Assembly: GCA_947645965.1 (NCBI GenBank)
Contig: CANSES010000033.1
Coordinates: 1-11,202 of the forward strand
Source of the DNA: an uncultured Enterorhabdus sp.
Lineage (GTDB): Bacteria > Actinomycetota > Coriobacteriia > Coriobacteriales > Eggerthellaceae
Length of the DNA stretch: 11,202 bases
Direction of reading: 5' to 3'
The translations under genes and the position numbers were made by a program. The notes under the pieces were generated by a model. That model had not been told where the DNA came from and did not search any database. It saw only the letters and a program-made list of their open reading frames with translations. Positions within the stretch are counted from its first letter, which is position 1; the number at the start of each line of letters is the position of its first letter. Shown here in pieces: positions 1 to 5,777 of this stretch.

Positions 1-137
1 ACGTGGACAAGCTGCGCGGCTGCGACGCCTACTTCTCGGTCATCATCTCGGCGGCCGACGAGAAGCTGTACCGCACCTTGGGCATCAACGTGTGCTGCGA
101 GCCGAAGTACGAGCAGCACCGCTACTACCACAAGTAG
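1..137 (+). CDS. DUF1846 (UPF0371) family protein, C-terminal end only
   Basis: This is the tail of a gene that starts before the window. The reading frame begins at base 3 and runs 44 codons to TAG at 135-137. The visible end contains LRGCDAYFSVIIS, then EKLYRTLGINV and a final KYEQHRYYHK. From memory, this fits the C-terminus of the DUF1846 family, which ends with a pattern like LKGSEAHSTIIL, then LRKLGINV, then an aromatic- and basic-rich tail ending in YRK, with nearly the same spacing. The family is a large cytoplasmic protein of about 500 residues without a firmly established role, so no function is assigned. The next gene begins 21 nt downstream on the same strand and could be co-transcribed. 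The assignment rests on about 44 residues. Confidence 0.65.
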   Translation, partial: VDKLRGCDAYFSVIISAADEKLYRTLGINVCCEPKYEQHRYYHK

Positions 138-158
138 CCGGCGCCCGTTCCGCTGATC

Positions 159-923
159 ATGGAGCAGCTCTTCTCGGACGGGGCCCTGACCGTGCCCTTC
201 GGCGCCGACTTTTTCTCGGTGGCCGTGGGCGTGATCACCGGCGCCATGTTCGCCTGCGACCGCAAACTGGATATCGTCGGCACCATCGTGCTCGGCCTCA
301 TGACCGCCTACGGCGGCGGCATCATCCGCGATCTTTTGCTGCAAGACGACGGGGTGTACTTCATGGAGCACCCGAGCGTCATCCTCATCTGCATCGGGCT
401 GGCCGTGTTCGTGTTCTACTTCCGCGGGCTGTTCCGCCATTCGGGGCAGCTGCTGTTCTTCGCCGACGCCCTGTCGGTGGCCTTGTTCGCCCTGGCCGGG
501 GCCAACAAGGCCTTCGCCTGCGGGGAGGGCTTCGTGATGGTGGTCATCCTGGGGGCGCTCACCAGCGTGGGCGGCGGCGCGCTGCGCGACATATCGGTGG
601 GGGAGACGCCCGGGGTGTTCCAACGGTCGAACTTCTACGCGGTGGCCGGCTTCGGCGGGGCGCTCGTGTTCGCCGCCATGGCCTTCAGCGGCGCGCCCCT
701 CGTGCTGGCGGCGGTGGCCTGCGTGTTCGCGGTCGTGTTCCTGCGCTATCTGTCGGTGTACTACGATTGGAAGACCGCCGATGAGGCCGATCTTACGCCG
801 AAGGTGTCCCGCGGCGCTCACGCGGCCAAGGACTTCTGCGCCGAGATGTTTCGCCGCGCCACCCTGCACCGTCGGCGCGAGTCGGCGATCAAGGTGCCCT
901 TCTTCCGCAAGCGCGGGGAATAG
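159..923 (+). CDS. TRIC-type cation channel family protein (UPF0126, YadS/YicG-like)
   Basis: A 254-residue polytopic membrane protein. The two tandem halves each carry the family signature: GGGIIRD at residues 52-58 and GGGALRD at 138-144. Each signature follows a hydrophobic segment, and further hydrophobic helices lie at about 73-92, 98-120 and 155-195, consistent with the seven-helix duplicated fold. Prokaryotic relatives of the TRIC channels are homotrimeric potassium-permeable channels of the inner membrane; the physiological role in bacteria is not settled. Family members are usually a little over 200 residues. This one adds a basic cytoplasmic tail of roughly 45 residues after the last helix, rich in R and K. 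The ATG at 159 leaves a normal-length first helix, but I see no convincing Shine-Dalgarno sequence, so translation may be coupled to the gene ending at 137. Confidence 0.88.
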   Translation: MEQLFSDGALTVPFGADFFSVAVGVITGAMFACDRKLDIVGTIVLGLMTAYGGGIIRDLLLQDDGVYFMEHPSVILICIGLAVFVFYFRGLFRHSGQLLFFADALSVALFALAGANKAFACGEGFVMVVILGALTSVGGGALRDISVGETPGVFQRSNFYAVAGFGGALVFAAMAFSGAPLVLAAVACVFAVVFLRYLSVYYDWKTADEADLTPKVSRGAHAAKDFCAEMFRRATLHRRRESAIKVPFFRKRGE

Positions 924-1060
924 GGGATTGCCGACGCGCGCGGCTGGCGGTTCGCGGCGCGTCCCTTGCCCTACGGAAGTGTGACGCGCACGGCAACGAC
1001 GGTGGGGCTGGGGCGCCGTCGTGGCATACTGGGCGAAAACCCCGTTCCGAGGAGCGAACT

Positions 1061-2113
1061 ATGACCGCGAATTCCGCTACCGCACCGCGCATTCTCATCG
1101 TGTACACCGGCGGCACCATCGGCATGACCGAGGACTTGGCCACCGGGGCGCTCGTGCCCTTCAGCTTCGATCACCTTATGAAGAACGTCCCGAAGATCGG
1201 GCGGCTCGGCTACACGTTGGACCACGTGGAGATCGACCCGCCCATCGACTCGTCGAACATGAACCCGACCCACTGGGCCCAGGTGGCGAAGATGATCGCC
1301 GATGCCTACGACGACTTCGACGGCTTCGTGGTGCTGCACGGCACCGACACCATGGCCTACACGGCCTCGGCTTTGTCCTTCATGCTGCGCGGCCTGGCCA
1401 AGCCGGTCATCCTCACGGGCAGCCAGCTGCCCATCGGCGAGATTCGCGAGGACGGCACCGAGAACCTTATTACGGCCTTGCAGATCGCCGCGGCCCGCAC
1501 CGAGGAGGGGGCGCCCATGGTGCAGGAGGTGGCCATCTCCTTCGGACGCCATCTGTGGCGCGGCAATCGGGCCATGAAGGTGAGCTCCACGAACTTCGGC
1601 GCCTTCGCTTCCTACAACTACCCGCCCCTGGCCGACATGGACCTGCACATCGTGTACCGCGAGCGGCTGCTGGCCCGGCCTGCGGCGGACTCGACCCTGT
1701 CCCCGCTCTACGCCATGGACGATGCCGTGGCGGTGGCCTTCTTGTACCCGGGCATCACTGAGGCGGCCCTGCGGCCCCAGCTTCTGGCCCCGGGCACCAA
1801 GGCCGTGGTGCTGCGCACCTTCGGCGCCGGCAACGCTCCCACCGAGACCTGGTTCACCGATCTGGTGGCCGAGGCTGTAAGGGCGGGGAAAGTGGTAGTG
1901 AACGTGACCCAGTGCCCCGCGGGCGGGGTGGAGGAGAAGCGCTACGCCACCGGCGACGCCCTGGCCCGGGCCGGCGTCGTGTCGGGCTGCGACATGACCT
2001 GTGAGGCAGCCCTTACCAAGCTCATGCACCTGTTCGGCCAGGGCCTCACCGCCGCGGAAGTGACCGCCGCCATGGCAAAGCCCTTGGCCGGCGAGATAAC
2101 CGTAGGGGAGTAG
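1061..2113 (+). CDS. ansA: L-asparaginase, type I (cytoplasmic)
   Basis: Hydrolyses L-asparagine to aspartate and ammonia (EC 3.5.1.1). The 350-residue protein has no signal peptide, which fits the cytoplasmic type I enzyme rather than the secreted high-affinity type II. The N-terminal YTGGTIGM places the nucleophilic threonine at T16. HGTDTMAYTAS gives the second threonine and aspartate of the catalytic set at T95 and D96, and the lysine in NRAMKVSS (K173) matches the remaining catalytic position. The LTGSQLPIGEIREDG stretch is typical of the AnsA branch. A strong ribosome binding site, GAGGAG at 1049-1054, lies 6 nt before the ATG and fixes the start. The 137-nt gap upstream suggests its own transcription unit, though I could not pick a convincing promoter. 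It converges on the recombinase gene at 2271. Related glutaminase activity cannot be excluded from sequence. Confidence 0.93.
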   Translation: MTANSATAPRILIVYTGGTIGMTEDLATGALVPFSFDHLMKNVPKIGRLGYTLDHVEIDPPIDSSNMNPTHWAQVAKMIADAYDDFDGFVVLHGTDTMAYTASALSFMLRGLAKPVILTGSQLPIGEIREDGTENLITALQIAAARTEEGAPMVQEVAISFGRHLWRGNRAMKVSSTNFGAFASYNYPPLADMDLHIVYRERLLARPAADSTLSPLYAMDDAVAVAFLYPGITEAALRPQLLAPGTKAVVLRTFGAGNAPTETWFTDLVAEAVRAGKVVVNVTQCPAGGVEEKRYATGDALARAGVVSGCDMTCEAALTKLMHLFGQGLTAAEVTAAMAKPLAGEITVGE

Positions 2114-2147
2114 GTTTCGAGCGCGGCGGCTTCCCGTAGAGGCCCTT

Positions 2148-2172
2148 CGTAGGGGCGGGCTTCAGCCCGCCC
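2148..2172 (+). repeat. REP-like hairpin unit, copy 1 (forward)
   Basis: A 25-nt palindromic unit downstream of the asparaginase gene. It forms a perfect 8-bp stem, GGGCGGGC at 2153-2160 with GCCCGCCC at 2165-2172, closed by a TTCA loop. It matches the unit at 2199-2223 read on the other strand at 21 of 25 positions. No T-run follows, so it is not a classical intrinsic terminator, although a hairpin this strong could protect or help end the asparaginase transcript. Confidence 0.7.
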
Positions 2173-2198
2173 GCGCGCGGGAGCCGTTCGCGGTTGCC

Positions 2199-2223
2199 GG
2201 TCGGCCTGAAGGCCGCCCCTGCG
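2199..2223 (-). repeat. REP-like hairpin unit, copy 2 (inverted)
   Basis: Inverted partner of the unit at 2148-2172, with 26 nt between them. The inner stem is CGGCC at 2202-2206 with GGCCG at 2211-2215 around a TGAA loop, which reads as TTCA on the minus strand, the same loop as copy 1. Of the four differences from copy 1, two swap a G-C pair for a C-G pair at the same stem position, so the hairpin is kept; one introduces a single mismatch. Two inverted palindromic units between convergent genes resemble a BIME-like pair. Confidence 0.65.
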
Positions 2224-2246
2224 GGGGATGCCAGGGGTGCTGGCCA

Positions 2247-2264
2247 CGCGCGTCAAACCGCGCG
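2247..2264 (-). terminator. Weak stem-loop after the xer stop codon
   Basis: A 6-bp CGCGCG stem (2247-2252 with 2259-2264) around a 6-nt loop lies just downstream of the recombinase stop codon when read on the minus strand. There is no T-run after it, so this is at best a weak or factor-assisted terminator. The alternating CG sequence could also be chance in such GC-rich DNA. Confidence 0.25.
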
Positions 2265-2270
2265 CTCGGG

Positions 2271-3194
2271 TTAGGCTTGCCCCATCTTGTCGCGGGGGTG
2301 GGCGTGGGCGTATTCCTCGTGGAGGTGGGTGCGGTCCAGGTGGGTGTACACCTGCAAGGTGGACATGTCGGCGTGGCCGAGAATCTCCTGGAGCACGCGC
2401 AGATCGGCGCCGCCCTTCAGCATATGGGTGGCGAAGGAATGGCGCAGGGTGTGGGGGTGCAAATCGTAGCGGTTGATGGCGGCCCCGGCCTTGCGCACGA
2501 GATTGAAGATGCTCTGGCGCCCGAGGCGGCCCCCGCGCTGGTTGAGGAAGACGGCACTCGCGCTGTCGCCGGTGGCACCGCTCGCCCGGGCCAGGGTGGG
2601 GCGGCCCTCGTTCAGATAGCGGCGCAGCGCCTGGTCGGCGGCGCCGGCGATGGGCACGATGCGCTCTTTGGCGCCCTTGCCGAACACGCGGAGAAAGCCG
2701 TCGTCCAGGTAGAGGTTGTCCAGGTTCAGACCGCAGATCTCGCTGGCCCGCAGGCCGCAGCCGTAGAGCACCTCCAGCAGCGCGCGGTCGCGCAGGCCGC
2801 TCGGTCGCTCGTCGATATAGGTGTCCAGCATGCGGCCCACTTCTTCGATGGACAGCACGTCGGGCAGACGATCGGCGGCTTTGGGGATGTCCACGGCCTC
2901 GGCGGGATTCTCGCCGGTGAGCCCCTCGCGCACGAGAAAGCGGTGATAGCCGCGCACCGCCGAGATGCGCCGCCGCACCGTGGTGGTGGCCAGGCCCGCT
3001 TCCGCGAGGTGGTGCTCGAAATCCACCACGTCTTCGCGCTTCACATCGCCTAAGGCGTCCACGCCGCGCTCGTCGAGAAACGCCAGGTATTCCTCGAGGT
3101 CGCGCCGGTAGGCCTCGGCCGTGCGCGGCGATGATCCCTGCTCGATGCGCAGGTAGGACATATATTCATCCAAGGCGTTCTCGAATTCGAACAC
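2271..3194 (-). CDS. xerD: Xer-type site-specific tyrosine recombinase (XerD-like)
   Basis: A 307-residue recombinase of the kind that resolves chromosome dimers at dif. The N-terminal SAM-like core-binding domain (about 1-90) contains EYMSYLRIEQGSSPRTAEAY. The C-terminal catalytic domain has the full active-site set: R149 (GLRASE), K173 (FGKGAKER), H248 and R251 (HPHTLRH), H274 (LGHADMST) and nucleophile Y283 (VYTHLD). Spacing and length are close to E. coli XerD (R148, K172, H244, R247, H270, Y279), and PKAADRLPDVLS also looks XerD-like. The YTHLD end resembles XerC, so the C/D label is tentative. The start is the GTG at 3194-3192, preceded by AAGGGAG at a good distance. An in-frame ATG at 3275 would add 27 residues of unrelated sequence spanning the probable promoter. 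The gene is divergent from mraZ and convergent with ansA. Nothing nearby suggests an integron or phage integrase. Confidence 0.9.
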   Translation of the reverse strand: MFEFENALDEYMSYLRIEQGSSPRTAEAYRRDLEEYLAFLDERGVDALGDVKREDVVDFEHHLAEAGLATTTVRRRISAVRGYHRFLVREGLTGENPAEAVDIPKAADRLPDVLSIEEVGRMLDTYIDERPSGLRDRALLEVLYGCGLRASEICGLNLDNLYLDDGFLRVFGKGAKERIVPIAGAADQALRRYLNEGRPTLARASGATGDSASAVFLNQRGGRLGRQSIFNLVRKAGAAINRYDLHPHTLRHSFATHMLKGGADLRVLQEILGHADMSTLQVYTHLDRTHLHEEYAHAHPRDKMGQA

Positions 3195-3218
3195 AGCGTC
3201 TCCCTTCGTACGGCTGCC

Positions 3219-3224
3219 ATTGTA
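3219..3224 (-). promoter_or_regulatory. Probable -10 element of the xer promoter
   Basis: Read on the minus strand this is TACAAT, one mismatch from the consensus, in an otherwise GC-rich stretch. It lies 25 nt before the GTG start, leaving a very short leader that contains the AAGGGAG ribosome binding site. I find no good -35 hexamer at 16-18 nt. The 7-mer CGTACGG occurs on both sides of it (3207-3213 and 3226-3232), the second inside the perfect palindrome CCGTACGG at 3225-3232. That arrangement could serve as an operator, but this is only suggestive. Confidence 0.4.
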
Positions 3225-3456
3225 CCGTACGGCCCCTCCGCCTTCCCACGGTGCCGTTCGCGGCGGGGTTTGCACGGCATCTTCAAATCTCGCTCACAGG
3301 GTGTTCCCAAAACGGGTTGGGGAAAAGTTTTCCACCGACATTGCACGGTTTGGGCATATCTAGTGGTGCGTCGTTCGTTTCGTGTAATACGAATACAAGA
3401 TGTTGATTTTAGCGCTACCGCCAGAGGGGTTCTCGCCATATCTTGCGGGTAACGAG

Positions 3457-3513
3457 TGGGGCAAAATGATGGCCAAAGTGTCGCAAAATGTTGCGAAGTG
3501 GGGCGTTGTGGGT
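3457..3513 (+). promoter_or_regulatory. Probable MraZ operator: TGNNN repeats at 10-bp steps
   Basis: Four pentamers beginning with TG lie exactly 10 bp apart: TGTCG (3479), TGTTG (3489), TGGGG (3499) and TGGGT (3509). Two more lie upstream at 3457 (TGGGG) and 3467 (TGATG), again 10 bp apart, with a 12-bp step between the groups. In E. coli, MraZ binds TGGGN direct repeats separated by 5 nt in the mraZ promoter, which gives the same 10-bp period. The two or three perfect TGGGN copies, their phase and their overlap with the -35 and -10 elements all support autorepression of the cluster by MraZ. Binding itself is inferred. Confidence 0.75.
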
Positions 3514-3519
3514 TAATAT
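3491..3519 (+). promoter_or_regulatory. Promoter of mraZ and the dcw cluster
   Basis: A -35 box TTGCGA at 3491-3496 and a -10 box TAATAT at 3514-3519 are separated by the ideal 17 nt. Each differs from the sigma-70-type consensus by two positions or fewer. Transcription should start near 3526, leaving a leader of about 85 nt before mraZ. The last MraZ-type repeats lie between and across the two boxes, so a bound MraZ would block polymerase. Confidence 0.75.
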
Positions 3520-3610
3520 GCATGCCATGGAAAACGACCGAGCGGGATTTCGAAACGCACGACACACGAATTCAAATCCCACTCAAAACGCAGCAGGGGA
3601 AAGGACGTGA

Positions 3611-4087
3611 GTGCCGCAAGCCGTCGACATGGAAGCCGCCGCAGAGCTGCCTCGCACCGAGGTAGACCTGAACGGTGAGTTTCGACTCAAGGTCGATGGC
3701 AAGGGGCGCGTCACCCTTCCCGCGAAGTTCCGCAAGGTTCTTTCCAGTGATCTCACGGTCACCCGCGATCCCTTCGACGAGTGCATCTACGCGTTTGAGG
3801 CTCCGGGCTTCAACCAGTGGGTCGAGAGCGTTATGAGCGGCGCCTTCCCCGAGCGGAAGGCCAACGACCGCAAGCAGGACGCGTACCATCGTGCCCTGAA
3901 AGGTCGCGCCCGCGATGTGGAGGTCGATTCGGCCGGCCGCATCATGCTCTCTGCCGACATGCGCGAGGCCTGCGGCATCGACAAGGATGTGGTCGTGGTG
4001 GGCAACGGCAGCCGGTTCGAGATCTGGGACGCCCAGCGCTATGAGGACGAGCTCGCTTCGGTGGACTTGAGCCTTCTGTTCACCTAG
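3611..4087 (+). CDS. mraZ: Transcriptional regulator MraZ
   Basis: A 158-residue DNA-binding protein made of two SpoVT-AbrB-type repeats. The first repeat carries DGKGRVTLPAKFR (about residues 33-45). The second carries the matching DSAGRIMLSADMR, followed by VVVVGNGSRFEIWD. Members form ring-shaped oligomers and repress the dcw cluster by binding TGGGN repeats, which are present just upstream at 3457-3513. The GTG at 3611 is chosen because AGGGGAAAGGA (3595-3605) lies 5 nt before it; the in-frame ATG at 3629 has no ribosome binding site. With this start the protein has about 20 extra residues before the first beta-strand (EVDLNGEFRLKVD), whereas most MraZ proteins begin within a few residues of that strand. 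It is the first gene of the cluster and ends 24 nt before the likely rsmH start. Confidence 0.93.
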   Translation: MPQAVDMEAAAELPRTEVDLNGEFRLKVDGKGRVTLPAKFRKVLSSDLTVTRDPFDECIYAFEAPGFNQWVESVMSGAFPERKANDRKQDAYHRALKGRARDVEVDSAGRIMLSADMREACGIDKDVVVVGNGSRFEIWDAQRYEDELASVDLSLLFT

Positions 4088-4111
4088 GTGAGAGCGCGGG
4101 GTCAGGGAACC

Positions 4112-5068
4112 GTGACAAGCGAATATCGGCACATACCCGTTCTTCTGACCGAGTGCATCGATGCCCTCGATCTGCCGGAGCATCCGGTGTTCGTGGACGC
4201 GACCCTCGGTTTTGCGGGACATTCCTTCGAAGCAGCCAAGCAGCTGGGGCCCGACGGCCTGCTCATCGGCATCGACCAGGACGAGGTGGCCCTTGCAAGC
4301 GCCACCGAGAAGCTGGCATCGATTCCCGCCGATCGGCGGCCCGAACTGGCGCTGTTGCGCGGCAACTTCGGAGACCTCGACGAGCTTCTGTGCTCGTGCG
4401 AGATTCCGGGGATCGACGCCATCCTGTTCGACCTCGGGGTCTCCTCAGTGCAGATCGACACACAATCACGCGGCTTCTCCTTCAAGGAGAACGGCCCGCT
4501 TGACATGCGGATGGATCCGGGGAAACAAACCCTTACCGCAGAAGAGATCGTCAACACCTACAACGCAGCAGATCTCACTCGGATCATTCGCGCCTACTCG
4601 GATGAGAAATGGGCGAGCCGCATCGCGGACTTCATCGTGAAGGCCCGCGAGGACGCCCCGATCACAGAGAGTGGGCAGCTGGTCGACGTGATCAAGGCGG
4701 CCATTCCCGCCTCGGCGCGGCGCGCGGGCGGACATCCCGCCAAGCGCACCTTCCAGGCCCTTCGGATCGAAGTCAACTCGGAGCTGACCGTTCTGCGTCG
4801 CGGATTGGACGCGGCGGTCCGCTGGCTGAATCCGGGCGGCATGATCGTGGTGATCAGCTACCACTCTCTCGAGGACCGCATCGTGAAGGACACGTTCGCC
4901 AGCTTCGCGAACCGCTGCACCTGCCCGCCGGAGCTTCCGGTCTGCGTGTGCGGAAAACAGCCGATACTCGATTTGGTAACGAGGAAGCCCCAACTTCCCA
5001 CACCTGAGGAAATTGCGCGGAATCCGCGGGCCCGCAGCGCCAAGCTGCGGATCGCGCAGAAGCGCTAA
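4112..5068 (+). CDS. rsmH: 16S rRNA (cytosine-1402-N4)-methyltransferase RsmH (MraW)
   Basis: Uses S-adenosylmethionine to methylate N4 of C1402 in the ribosomal P-site region of 16S rRNA. Family motifs run in order: HIPVLL at residues 7-12, the SAM-binding TLGFAGHS at 31-38 (usually with a second glycine where A35 stands), IGIDQD, FDLGVSSVQID, RGFSFKENGPLDMRMD, the KRTFQALRIEVN segment, and ISYHSLEDR (YHSLEDR at 250-256). The C-terminal CTCPPELPVCVCGK resembles Gram-positive members. The GTG at 4112 is taken as start because AGGGA lies just before it and it gives the usual 318 residues. An upstream in-frame GTG at 4088 would add 8 residues but has no ribosome binding site. Codon use here and in mraZ is more mixed (more GCA, GGA, CTT, TTT) than in the genes from ftsL onward. 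Confidence 0.95.
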   Translation: MTSEYRHIPVLLTECIDALDLPEHPVFVDATLGFAGHSFEAAKQLGPDGLLIGIDQDEVALASATEKLASIPADRRPELALLRGNFGDLDELLCSCEIPGIDAILFDLGVSSVQIDTQSRGFSFKENGPLDMRMDPGKQTLTAEEIVNTYNAADLTRIIRAYSDEKWASRIADFIVKAREDAPITESGQLVDVIKAAIPASARRAGGHPAKRTFQALRIEVNSELTVLRRGLDAAVRWLNPGGMIVVISYHSLEDRIVKDTFASFANRCTCPPELPVCVCGKQPILDLVTRKPQLPTPEEIARNPRARSAKLRIAQKR

Positions 5069-5114
5069 AAGGCCTTCTGACGAGGGAAGACCTGAAGAAA
5101 GAAACGATTGATCG

Positions 5115-5147
5115 ACAAGCCCGAGGACAAACCGTCATCGGGCTTGT
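5115..5147 (+). other. Perfect 10-bp stem-loop between rsmH and ftsL
   Basis: ACAAGCCCGA at 5115-5124 pairs without mismatch with TCGGGCTTGT at 5138-5147, around a 13-nt loop. It lies in the 118-nt gap between rsmH and ftsL, the only sizeable gap inside the cluster. The bases after it (GTAGCCTAAAC) contain no T-run, so it is not a standard intrinsic terminator. It could be an mRNA-stability or processing element, a partial attenuator, or a protein site. The 118 nt contain no credible gene. Confidence 0.55.
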
Positions 5148-5186
5148 GTAGCCTAAACGGCCGGATGGCCCGAGAAAGGGGAGACC

Positions 5187-5768
5187 ATGAGCGCCTACAC
5201 TGCGTCCCGTTCGCGCGCCGCCGGTCGCGCCTCTTTCGCCGGCGGTTCGGCGCCCCGCGCGGGCCGTGCCGGCGCCCGCGGCGCTTCCTTCGCCTCCGGC
5301 TATCGCGGGGCGCGCTACGTGCCCACCTCCGTGGCCGAGGCGCTGCCCGATTACGATGAGCCCTCTATCGCGGTGGTGCCCGGGGCCGGGCGCCGTGCCC
5401 AGACCCAGCAGGGGCTTTCCGCCGCGGCGCTCACCTTGGCGAAGGTCTGCGCGGTGGTGTGCATCGCCCTGGCCCTGATCGCCGTGGCCCGCGTGGCCAT
5501 CACCTCGGCCGCGGCCTCCTGCGCCCTGGAGACCCGCGAGATCACCCAGAAGATCGATACGGCCCGCTCCCAGGGCAACGAGCTGGAAGTGGCCCAGAGC
5601 GTGCTGGCCAACCCCACCCGCATCAAGGCCCAGGCCATGGCCCTGGGCATGATGGCGCCGAGCGCCGCCTACTCCGAGCAGCTGAACCTGCCGCCCGACG
5701 TGGTCGCCACCGACGAGGAGGGCAATCTCTCGCTGTCCGAGAGCACCGCGGCCCTGACGGCTCAGTAG
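5187..5768 (+). CDS. ftsL: FtsL-like septum protein (FtsL/DivIC family)
   Basis: A 193-residue single-pass membrane protein. Residues 1 to about 78 are cytoplasmic, low in complexity and rich in A, G, R and S. A transmembrane helix spans about 84-105, and a short extracytoplasmic helical region follows. Its ELEVAQSVLANPTRIKAQAM stretch and LGMMAP (153-158) fit the FtsL/DivIC pattern in which a short coiled coil ends at a conserved Leu-Gly-Met. The 35 residues after that are acidic and serine-rich. In known systems FtsL joins FtsB/DivIC and FtsQ and activates the FtsW-FtsI synthase. Position between rsmH and ftsI is the classic ftsL place, which matters because the sequence itself is poorly conserved. 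AAAGGGGAG at 5175-5183 precedes the ATG. The long N-terminal tail is unusual beside E. coli FtsL (about 120 residues). Confidence 0.8.
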   Translation: MSAYTASRSRAAGRASFAGGSAPRAGRAGARGASFASGYRGARYVPTSVAEALPDYDEPSIAVVPGAGRRAQTQQGLSAAALTLAKVCAVVCIALALIAVARVAITSAAASCALETREITQKIDTARSQGNELEVAQSVLANPTRIKAQAMALGMMAPSAAYSEQLNLPPDVVATDEEGNLSLSESTAALTAQ

Positions 5769-5777
5769 GGAGTGCCC

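Larger units (their letters stand above)
3195..3610. other. Divergent intergenic region between xerD and mraZ
   Basis: These 416 bases contain no credible gene and are clearly more AT-rich than the flanking coding DNA. The left end holds the likely xer promoter and the right end the mraZ promoter with its repeat array. In between are two small palindromes: GGAAAA/G/TTTTCC at 3321-3333 and TTCGT/GTAAT/ACGAA at 3379-3393. Either could bind a regulator; I cannot assign one. The mraZ leader from the predicted start site (about 3526) to the start codon is roughly 85 nt, with no obvious riboswitch or strong hairpin. Confidence 0.6.

Noticed and set aside
92..784. Alternative plus-strand frame over the TRIC gene
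   Set aside because: Arginine-rich out-of-frame translation without family motifs; the frame starting at 159 has both GGGxxRD signatures.
971..2029. Minus-strand open frame (352 codons) opposite the asparaginase gene
   Set aside because: Glycine- and histidine-rich shadow translation; the plus strand carries all asparaginase motifs and a good ribosome binding site.
2114..2270. CRISPR-like or mobile-element remnant between ansA and xerD
   Set aside because: Only two hairpin units in opposite orientation are present, without regular spacers, terminal repeats or transposase fragments; a REP-like pair explains them better.
2271..3194. Phage or integron integrase reading of the recombinase
   Set aside because: Length and active-site spacing match housekeeping Xer proteins, there is no integron-specific insertion, and no attachment site, cargo or phage gene lies nearby.
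3192..3275. Upstream ATG start for the recombinase at 3275
   Set aside because: The added 27 residues resemble no Xer protein, cover the likely promoter and lack a ribosome binding site; the GTG at 3194 has one and gives the normal family length.
3328..3336. DnaA-box-like TTTTCCACC upstream of mraZ
   Set aside because: It matches only 7 of 9 consensus positions, stands alone, and is part of a local palindrome. There is no origin-like cluster or dnaA/dnaN context.
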